From Candidatus Saccharibacteria bacterium UBA1949 (GTDB lineage Bacteria; Patescibacteriota; Saccharimonadia; Saccharimonadales; Saccharimonadaceae): a stretch of 51,200 nt of DNA. This document shows positions 7,124-12,834 of the stretch, piece after piece. The notes beneath the pieces are model-generated. The model did not search any database. It was not told the DNA's origin and saw only the letters and a program-made list of their open reading frames with translations. The stretch lies in NCBI GenBank assembly GCA_002336735.1, contig DDER01000011.1, positions 186 to 51,385 of the forward strand, given 5' to 3'. The position numbers and the translations under genes are program-made. Positions within the stretch are counted from its first letter, which is position 1. Each line of letters begins with the position of its first letter.

Positions 7124-8194
7124 ATGGAAATGCTTACTATTGTTCTGTTGCTTATTATCATATTTGGTATGGGGGCAGGGCTCTATGTAGCGACACATCG
7201 TCTTGGACAATTACAGAACACTTCGGCTGTAGAAATGATTAAGTCGGATGTCGTCGAGTTGACGCGCCATATCAGCAATTTACAGCAGGCGATGACAGAA
7301 AAAATCGATCGGTCGAGTAATTTGACGCAGACTTCTGTGCAAAAACAACTCACCGAGAGCGCCAAGTTAGTGGCAGATGTCACCCAGCGCCTAGCGAAGT
7401 TGGATGAGACCAATCGGCGAGTGGTAGATGTTGCAGATGAGCTCAAGACACTTCAGAACGTCCTCTCTAACCCCAAGCAGCGTGGTGTGTTCGGCGAGTA
7501 TTACCTAGAGAGCGTACTTGAAAACGTCCTACCTCCCAAGCAGTACCAGATGCAGTATACTTTTGCTGACGGAGAGACGGTCGATGCAGCGGTGTTTCTT
7601 GATCGCGGTCAAATCCTACCGATTGATAGCAAATTTAGTCTTGAAAATTACAACCGTATGATCCAAGCAGAAACTAAAACCGAACGCGATAGACTGCTTG
7701 GTAAGGTCAGACTTGACCTCAAGGCCAGAATAGACGAGACAAGCAAGTATATTCGTCAAAACGAGCGAACAATGGATTTTGCTTTTATGTTTATTCCGAG
7801 CGAGTCGCTCTACTACGACTTATTAATCAACAATGTTGGTAGCGGGAGTAGTTCACGCGACCTTATCGAGTATGCGTTTCGCGACCGCCATGTGATTATT
7901 GTTAGTCCAACGAGTTTTATGGCTTACTTGCAGACAGTTCTACAGGGACTGCGTAGCTTGCAGATTGAAGAGCAAGCAAAAGATATTCAGGTGCGAGTTG
8001 GCAAACTGGGGCAACATATTGCTAAGTTCGAAGAATATATGCAGCGACTCGGTAACTCGCTAGGAACAACTGTCAATCACTATAACAATGCCCACAAAGA
8101 ACTCAGCAAAATCGACAAAGATGTGGTGAAGATTGCCAAGATGGATTCTGGTGTTGATCCTATTCTGCTCGACAAGCCAAATGTGCATGACTAG
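7124..8194 (+). CDS. rmuC: DNA recombination protein RmuC
   Basis: A 356-residue RmuC-family protein. RmuC limits inversions at short inverted repeats and carries a nuclease-like fold. Residues 1-22 form one N-terminal membrane anchor, residues 25-110 a predicted coiled coil, and the RmuC domain follows, starting near GVFGEYYLESVLENVLPP and including the conserved LPIDSKFSLENYNRM region. ATG 7124 is preferred over an upstream GTG at 7106 because the -10 box overlaps that GTG. A second ATG lies two codons in. Confidence 0.9.
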   Translation: MEMLTIVLLLIIIFGMGAGLYVATHRLGQLQNTSAVEMIKSDVVELTRHISNLQQAMTEKIDRSSNLTQTSVQKQLTESAKLVADVTQRLAKLDETNRRVVDVADELKTLQNVLSNPKQRGVFGEYYLESVLENVLPPKQYQMQYTFADGETVDAAVFLDRGQILPIDSKFSLENYNRMIQAETKTERDRLLGKVRLDLKARIDETSKYIRQNERTMDFAFMFIPSESLYYDLLINNVGSGSSSRDLIEYAFRDRHVIIVSPTSFMAYLQTVLQGLRSLQIEEQAKDIQVRVGKLGQHIAKFEEYMQRLGNSLGTTVNHYNNAHKELSKIDKDVVKIAKMDSGVDPILLDKPNVHD

Positions 8195-8211
8195 TATGTG
8201 ATGATATCAAA

Positions 8212-8236
8212 AACTCGCCGTAGGGTACGGCGAGTT
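8212..8236. terminator. bidirectional terminator
   Basis: A perfect 11-bp stem (8212-8222 with 8226-8236) with a 3-nt loop, flanked by A-rich and T-rich sequence, lies between the convergent rmuC and aquaporin-like genes. Confidence 0.8.
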
Positions 8237-8260
8237 AGTTGTTTGTTAGCTATTGTGAAT

Positions 8261-9160
8261 TTAGGCTGTTTCTTCGACCGATCTGTTGAGCAGGTCGTAG
8301 ATCACAAAGCCTAGGATTGCTCCAATTGTCGAAGTGACGAGATAAATTGCCACTGACCACCAGACGCTAGGACTTGACCATTGGAATGACTGGAGCGTGA
8401 AAGCTATGGCTGGGTTCAGGATAGTAGTTGCTTTGATGGTGGTAGCGAGCGACCCAGCAATCAATGCACCAATGAAGAGACCGCCACCTACCGTCACGGC
8501 AGCGAGTACGCGGTCACGCTCGTAGGTGGCGCGAGCGACTGCCATGCTAAACACCAGGATGCCGATCAATTCAGCTGCCAGAACAAGCCATTCCTTGCCT
8601 TCGGGGATAGGTAGAGCTTTAAATACTTCTATAGCACCGCCAGCGCCAAACATGGTTGGTTCAGCTACTGGAGCCTGAGAGACAAATGCTGATACAACAC
8701 TAAGAGCAGCTATTGCTCCCATGGTTTGAGCGGCTAAGTAGCTAATGGCGCGAAGTCGGCCGATACGTTTGGTCGCCCATCCGGCGATCGTAAGCGCTGG
8801 GTTAATATATGCGCCAGAAATATGACCAACGGCCAAAACCACGGCACCAAGTGCAAACATAAGAATAATAGGCTGTCCTGAGCCTGCTAAAACGGAAGCT
8901 GCAAATATAAATGTCCCGACAAACTCTGCAATAACAGCAGCAAGCAAGCGAGTATTCGTGATGCGGTCTAGTAGCGAAGTGCGGCGTTGCGCGGACTGAC
9001 TGACGATAGTCTTGCCGGCAGGTGCTGACTCAACTGAGTGAACCACTCGTGCCTGCGCCGCTTTGGCCGGCTTGGTCGCTTTTACTGTTGTGACTTTTGT
9101 CTTTGCGCCTGTCGAACGTGATGTTCGCTTAGGTGCGTTAGATGCTTTTCTGGTAGCCAT
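8261..9160 (-). CDS. aquaporin-like (MIP family) channel with basic N-terminal tail
   Basis: A 299-residue channel. Residues 1-62 are a Lys/Ala/Thr/Arg-rich, histone H1-like tail not normal for aquaporins. Six membrane segments follow, with two NPA half-helices: HISGAYINPALT (NPA 120-122) and ILNPAIAF (249-251). The residue after the second NPA is Ile where water and glycerol channels normally have the filter Arg, so selectivity may be atypical. ATG 9160 has a Shine-Dalgarno site (GGAGGG) about 10 nt upstream. Facilitated diffusion of water or small solutes is the family role; the substrate is unknown. Confidence 0.88.
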   Translation of the reverse strand: MATRKASNAPKRTSRSTGAKTKVTTVKATKPAKAAQARVVHSVESAPAGKTIVSQSAQRRTSLLDRITNTRLLAAVIAEFVGTFIFAASVLAGSGQPIILMFALGAVVLAVGHISGAYINPALTIAGWATKRIGRLRAISYLAAQTMGAIAALSVVSAFVSQAPVAEPTMFGAGGAIEVFKALPIPEGKEWLVLAAELIGILVFSMAVARATYERDRVLAAVTVGGGLFIGALIAGSLATTIKATTILNPAIAFTLQSFQWSSPSVWWSVAIYLVTSTIGAILGFVIYDLLNRSVEETA

Positions 9161-9195
9161 CTAGGATTTCCCTCCATTAAAACTGTAGTGTCTAT

Positions 9196-9201
9196 AGTAT
9201 A
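9196..9201 (-). promoter_or_regulatory. extended -10 box for the aquaporin-like gene
   Basis: On the minus strand TGC-TATACT forms an extended -10. The leader of roughly 30 nt carries a Shine-Dalgarno site. It is divergent from the box at 9220. Confidence 0.5.
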
Positions 9202-9219
9202 GCACGGCTTTAGGTGATG

Positions 9220-9225
9220 TATACT
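9220..9225 (+). promoter_or_regulatory. -10 box TATACT (leaderless start)
   Basis: TATACT ends 7 nt before ATG 9233. Confidence 0.5.
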
Positions 9226-9232
9226 TAAATGT

Positions 9233-9502
9233 ATGGGAAGATATGTTGAACAAAACCAATCAAGAAGTAAATTACAGCAACGAATAGCCGCAGATTTGCG
9301 CGCCAAGGCGCTCGCGAGCTCCCGCGATGATGCGGCCGTAACAAATGCAGTCAATGATTCACACTATATGCAATCGACCAAACAAACAACTCAGCTCGCA
9401 TGGGTGTGGCTAGCGGTGTGCCTGCTTGTTGTTGCGGGGATGATTTGGTTTGTGATCATGACATTTAACCAAAATGCCGCAGCGCCGCCAGTACGATTCT
9501 GA
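9233..9502 (+). CDS. small single-pass membrane protein, unknown
   Basis: An 89-residue protein: residues 1-52 are polar and Arg/Gln/Ala rich, residues 55-78 form one hydrophobic segment (AWVWLAVCLLVVAGMIWFVI), and the short tail is probably outside. No family is recognised. It is divergent from the aquaporin-like gene and has a leaderless-type start. The pheS -10 box begins 13 nt after its stop. Confidence 0.6.
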   Translation: MGRYVEQNQSRSKLQQRIAADLRAKALASSRDDAAVTNAVNDSHYMQSTKQTTQLAWVWLAVCLLVVAGMIWFVIMTFNQNAAAPPVRF

Positions 9503-9514
9503 TACCCTATCTGA

Positions 9515-9520
9515 TATACT
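9515..9520 (+). promoter_or_regulatory. -10 box TATACT of pheS
   Basis: TATACT ends 10 nt before ATG 9531, giving a leader of only a few bases. Confidence 0.5.
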
Positions 9521-9530
9521 ATATTCATCT

Positions 9531-10568
9531 ATGGATGATATTATTCGCCTCGAAAACAATTTGATTGAGCGTATTGCGACATCTGATACGCCGCACGATG
9601 TCCTCAGATCACATGAAATCAAGCAACTCTACGCACAGATCCCGACGCTTCCGCCCGATGAGCGTAAATCATTTGGCCAGCAATTAAATCAGCTCAAGCA
9701 ACGACTCGAAACTGCTGCCAAGGATCGTCAAGCGGTGCTCGATGATGTCAAGCTTGCACCTATTGATGTGACGGCGCCATTTGATATCAATGCGTCGCTG
9801 CCGTCTCTGCTGCCGAGCGAACAGGGGACGATTCATCCGCTGATGCGCGAAATTGAACGCATCTCCGATATCTTCAATCGCATGGGCTACGTGATAGAGG
9901 AGTCGCGCGAGATCGACGATCAATACCACATGTTTGAGAGTCTCAATTTTCCCAAGGGTCATCCAGCCCGCGACGACTACGATACATTTATGACCGTCGA
10001 GCGCGATGGGGATGGTGATCCACTCATCGCACCAGCTCATACGAGCACGATGCAGAATCGTATTCTGAGAAAATATCGTGATCAATTAGAGCGCGGTGCC
10101 GCCATCGCCGCTATCGTACCCGACCGTGTGTTTCGCAACGAAGATCTTGATGCGCGGCACGAGCATACGTTTTATCAAGTCGAGGGCGTGTATGTTGCGC
10201 GTGGTGTGCACGCCGGTATGCTCATCGCGACCTTGCAAGAATTTTTGCAGGAGTATTATGGCAAGCAACTCGATGTCCGCGTCAATCCATTTTATTTCCC
10301 ATTTACTGAGCCAAGCTTTGAGTTCGCACTCAGTTGTCCGTTTTGCGACCAGGCTGGCTGTAGTGTTTGTAGTCATGAGGGATGGATAGAGCTACTCGGC
10401 TGCGGTATGATCCACCCGAATGTCCTGCGTGCTGCCGACATCGATCCCGAAATCTACACTGGTTTTGCCTTTGGTTGCGGCGTCGACCGCCTGGTCATGA
10501 TGCGCTACGGCATCGAAGACGTGCGACATTTTCAGTCCGCCAAACTGGATTTTTTGAGGCAGTTTTGA
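9531..10568 (+). CDS. pheS: phenylalanyl-tRNA synthetase alpha subunit
   Basis: A 345-residue alpha chain that carries the aminoacylation site of the heterotetrameric PheST. Residues 1-80 form the N-terminal coiled coil. The class II catalytic core follows, with HPLMREIERI, the motif 2 region around VFRNEDLDARHEHTFYQ, the FTEPSFE segment and motif 3 GFGCGVDRLVM-like sequence. A Cys-rich insertion (CPFC...GCSVC) probably binds zinc, as in many bacterial PheS. ATG 9531 is preferred over an upstream GTG-type start at 9474 because the -10 box lies between. Unusually, pheT is not adjacent but begins 2255 nt downstream. Confidence 0.95.
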   Translation: MDDIIRLENNLIERIATSDTPHDVLRSHEIKQLYAQIPTLPPDERKSFGQQLNQLKQRLETAAKDRQAVLDDVKLAPIDVTAPFDINASLPSLLPSEQGTIHPLMREIERISDIFNRMGYVIEESREIDDQYHMFESLNFPKGHPARDDYDTFMTVERDGDGDPLIAPAHTSTMQNRILRKYRDQLERGAAIAAIVPDRVFRNEDLDARHEHTFYQVEGVYVARGVHAGMLIATLQEFLQEYYGKQLDVRVNPFYFPFTEPSFEFALSCPFCDQAGCSVCSHEGWIELLGCGMIHPNVLRAADIDPEIYTGFAFGCGVDRLVMMRYGIEDVRHFQSAKLDFLRQF

Positions 10569-11116
10569 TGAGTGAAATCATCACAAACAACGCAGAACGT
10601 AGCGGTGACACACCGTTTGATTGGCAAGAGCTACAAAGTACTTTTGAAGCCATCAAGTGGAATAACGAGCATCAAGATCCTCTACGGCTAGAATCTCCCG
10701 TCAATATGCATTTGTTATCTATGCTTTGTCCAGACATCGATATTAAAACTGTACGAGAAAATATATGGAACAGCAAAGGAAGGATATTCCGCCGCAAAAC
10801 GGCTGGGTGTGAGGCAATGCAGTCGTCAAGCAGCGCCTCGTTTGTGCAGTACGAGCATCGACGCGCTGTTTATGTAGAACGTATACGATACGGAGGCAAA
10901 CTTTGGGATGACAAGGATGTGATTGAGCCATCGGCTGACCCTATATATTTGTCTGGACTTTCAACAAACATTGACTATCACATTACGGATGATTTTATCG
11001 AGTTTGATAGCATGATCAACATCCGTCCTTGTCAGCAGAATCCATCTCGTGATGTGCTTGATCATTTAGTTCGCAAAAAGACACAGGATATCATTACTGA
11101 GGTTGTGCATGAGTGA
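10568..11116 (+). CDS. hypothetical protein, first gene of the pheS-pheT insert
   Basis: A 182-residue protein I do not recognise. ATG 10568 shares its A with the pheS stop (TGATG), and its 3' end overlaps the next gene by 8 nt, so both junctions suggest coupled translation. The sequence is mixed alpha/beta with no membrane segment and a run of serines near residues 79-84. It might be an enzyme or an immunity-type protein, but nothing in the sequence decides. Codon use does not differ obviously from pheS. Confidence 0.6.
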   Translation: MSEIITNNAERSGDTPFDWQELQSTFEAIKWNNEHQDPLRLESPVNMHLLSMLCPDIDIKTVRENIWNSKGRIFRRKTAGCEAMQSSSSASFVQYEHRRAVYVERIRYGGKLWDDKDVIEPSADPIYLSGLSTNIDYHITDDFIEFDSMINIRPCQQNPSRDVLDHLVRKKTQDIITEVVHE

Positions 11117-11414
11117 GCATGTGTTTGATAAAGCCAAATGGCAATCTCTTACGATATTCGAACAAATGGGTAATATCGGTAGCGAGGTCGGACGAGCCTT
11201 TAGCGCCAAACGTCGAGGCGATGAGGTCGCTATGACTGGTGCGCTCTATCGCGGCCTCGATCTGATCGACGCCACGGCTGAGCAGCTGGCGCGAAACAAA
11301 TCACCGCGTCTCCGCGAAGTCCTCCGCGCCCGTGAAGTATTCGCTGGTCTCGAAGATGAGTCGCTCGAAAAATATTTTATGCAATTTGCCATCGCTGCAC
11401 GGGAAGGAAGATAA
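11109..11414 (+). CDS. small helical protein, conserved-looking, unknown function
   Basis: A 101-residue, probably all-helical cytoplasmic protein. The segment WQSLTIFEQMGNIGSEVGRA and the C-terminal LEKYFMQFAIAAR resemble a small family I have seen in many bacteria without a named function. It overlaps the previous gene by 8 nt and the next starts 3 nt after it. ATG 11109 is preferred over TTG 11103. Its place among toxin-like and pRiA4b-like genes suggests mobile cargo, but this is inference. Confidence 0.6.
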   Translation: MSEHVFDKAKWQSLTIFEQMGNIGSEVGRAFSAKRRGDEVAMTGALYRGLDLIDATAEQLARNKSPRLREVLRAREVFAGLEDESLEKYFMQFAIAAREGR

Positions 11415-11417
11415 GTA

Positions 11418-11843
11418 ATGATCATCATTCGCGCGAAACTAAAGGAACAAAAACGCACCTATCGCGATATCGTCATTGATAAAACAAAAAGTCTCACAAA
11501 ACTCGCCGAGGCCGTGACGGGCGCGTTTGGATTTATGTTCGACCACTGTTATGGATTTTTCTCGTCACCCGACATCTATGGTCGCGGCAAGGACGCGGTG
11601 CATTATGAGCTGTTTTATGATATTGATGAAGAAACTGACGAACTAACCGAAAGTGTGGAACAAACTCAGATTGACCATTTGTTTACACAGCCAAAAGACA
11701 AATGGTGGATGCTATTTGATTATGGAGATGATTGGGTATTTGAATTGGTTTATCAGCAAGAGCCGCCTGAGCTCTATGCTAAGCAACCACACGGCATGGT
11801 TATAAACTCAAAGGGCGATGCACCCAAACAGTATCAGGATTGA
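11418..11843 (+). CDS. plasmid pRiA4b ORF-3-like protein
   Basis: A 141-residue protein of the PRiA4_ORF3 family, named after an Agrobacterium plasmid gene and often found on mobile DNA; the function is unknown. Supporting segments are the N-terminal MIIIRAKLKEQKRTYRDIVI strand pattern, FGFMFDHCYGFF, and the hallmark WWMLFDYGDDWVFELVYQ near residues 95-112. GGAAGGAAG upstream is a good Shine-Dalgarno site for ATG 11418. It ends the four-gene run that begins with pheS and is followed by two strong hairpins. Confidence 0.8.
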   Translation: MIIIRAKLKEQKRTYRDIVIDKTKSLTKLAEAVTGAFGFMFDHCYGFFSSPDIYGRGKDAVHYELFYDIDEETDELTESVEQTQIDHLFTQPKDKWWMLFDYGDDWVFELVYQQEPPELYAKQPHGMVINSKGDAPKQYQD

Positions 11844-11898
11844 GAGTAAGTACACAGCCCGCGTGTCGCCAGGCACAACAAAAATAAGTTGGTTATAA

Positions 11899-11941
11899 AA
11901 ACTACACTCCCATGGACATACGTCTGTAGGGAGTGTAGTTT
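11899..11941. terminator. long terminator-like hairpin
   Basis: A perfect 13-bp stem (11899-11911 with 11929-11941) has a 17-nt loop and is preceded by a run of A. It starts 56 nt after the pRiA4b-like gene. Confidence 0.6.
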
Positions 11942-11952
11942 GAGAAGAAAGT

Positions 11953-11973
11953 CATAAAAGACGTACTTTTATG
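11953..11973. terminator. second hairpin before the toxin gene
   Basis: CATAAAAG (11953-11960) pairs with CTTTTATG (11966-11973) around 5 nt. The A/T-rich stem may end transcription on either strand. The rest of 11844-12062 shows no gene. Confidence 0.4.
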
Positions 11974-12062
11974 CGTGCCTCATCGTTGTTGGCTGCGTGT
12001 ATTACCCCGTTTCCAGACCACGCTATCACCACAATTGCTTTATCATTTTACTTCTCAAGGAG

Positions 12063-12068
12063 TATAAT
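12063..12068 (+). promoter_or_regulatory. -10 box TATAAT of the PemK-like gene
   Basis: TATAAT ends 9 nt before ATG 12078, so a leaderless mRNA is expected; CAAGGAG just upstream of the box would then not be transcribed. Confidence 0.55.
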
Positions 12069-12077
12069 AGCAAGAGT

Positions 12078-12470
12078 ATGTACGCAAAAAACTTCGATAA
12101 ATGGAATCTTGAGAAACAGCGTATTGATGGCCGCAGACACCAGGCGTTTTTTCATGAACGTGAAGTTTGGTGGATGCAAATTGGTGTGAATGTTGGCTTT
12201 GAACAGGATGGGAAGAATGATGATTTTGTGCGTCCGGTTCTGATCGTACGAAAGTTTAATAATACAATCTTTTTGGGCATGCCACTCAGCACAAAACGCA
12301 AACCAAATAATAAATTTTACATCGAGATCACGCAACATCAAAATGAAATAGTTGCAGCTGTCATTTCGCAGATCAGGTTATTTGATGCACGCCGCCTAAA
12401 ACGCAAAATGTACCGACTCGAAGAGCTTCACTATGAAAAAGTACGAAATGCCCTAAAGGAGATGTTGTGA
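12078..12470 (+). CDS. PemK/MazF-family toxin-like protein
   Basis: A 130-residue protein of the PemK/MazF endoribonuclease-toxin family. Key segments are WWMQIGVNVGFEQDGKN, FVRPVLIVRKFN and FLGMPLSTKRK, the conserved beta-barrel core, followed by a C-terminal helix. Classic family members cut mRNA and are held by a small antitoxin. No MazE- or PemI-like gene precedes it; a 38-codon basic ORF follows with a GTGA overlap. Many CPR PemK-like genes are annotated without partners, so activity is uncertain. The start is set by the nearby -10 box; a longer start at 11997 would be upstream of the promoter. Confidence 0.85.
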   Translation: MYAKNFDKWNLEKQRIDGRRHQAFFHEREVWWMQIGVNVGFEQDGKNDDFVRPVLIVRKFNNTIFLGMPLSTKRKPNNKFYIEITQHQNEIVAAVISQIRLFDARRLKRKMYRLEELHYEKVRNALKEML

Positions 12471-12583
12471 AATACGCAAAAATGATCGAACCTCGCCGTA
12501 ACGAGGTTCTCGGAGCCCGAAGGCATTGTAGTTCTATGGTAGCAAAACGGGCGAAAAAAGTCAATATGCGGAGAGATGCATGA
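12467..12583 (+). CDS. 38-aa basic ORF coupled to the toxin gene
   Basis: GTG 12467 overlaps the PemK-like stop (GTGA), and its own TGA overlaps the next ATG (ATGA). The 38 residues contain 13 Lys or Arg and few acidic residues, unlike usual MazE-type antitoxins. The DNA also contains a perfect hairpin GAACCTCG/CGAGGTTC (12488-12509), so the stretch could instead be a structured spacer. Double coupling is the main support for it being translated. Confidence 0.35.
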   Translation: MKYAKMIEPRRNEVLGARRHCSSMVAKRAKKVNMRRDA

Positions 12584-12834
12584 AGTTATTGCTGACGTCA
12601 AATGGCTTTGTGAACGAACAGATCATCTCTGCCTGTGAGCAGTTGGTGGGTAAAGACCGGCGCGATAGATTTAATCACGCTGTTGAGTCTCATCGTGGGG
12701 TCATTTACGGTCTTACTGACGAGTCGGCTACTTTAGTTGCAGATGAAAAAAATTCGGTGATTGGTAGCGCGACAATTTATGAAAATGGAAAACTAGTTGA
12801 ACAGGGTATAATAAAAGATAGATATGAAAGTTAG
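12580..12834 (+). pseudogene. internally deleted peptidase S51 (PepE-like) remnant
   Basis: The 84-codon frame starts like peptidase S51 / type 1 glutamine amidotransferase-like proteins (MKLLLTSNGF...ISACEQLVGKD). It then jumps to what looks like the C-terminal end of that family (VIYGLTDESATLV...NSVIGSATIYENGKLV). The roughly 120 middle residues with the catalytic serine would be missing, with the reading frame kept. An alternative is a genuine small protein. It overlaps the start of pheT by 11 nt and contains the pheT -10 box. Confidence 0.55.
12807..12812 (+). promoter_or_regulatory. -10 box TATAAT of pheT
   Basis: TATAAT ends 11 nt before ATG 12824 and lies inside the S51 remnant, so pheT has its own promoter, separate from pheS. 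Confidence 0.5.

Noticed and set aside
11858..11880. GTGTCGCCA, inverse of part of the 3' box of the hairpin element
   Set aside because: Only about nine bases match and neither the apical hairpin nor the 5' box is present.
12520..12580. tRNA D-arm-like sequence (GTAGTTC-TATGGTAG)
   Set aside because: The D stem does not close and no anticodon arm, T arm or acceptor pairing follows.
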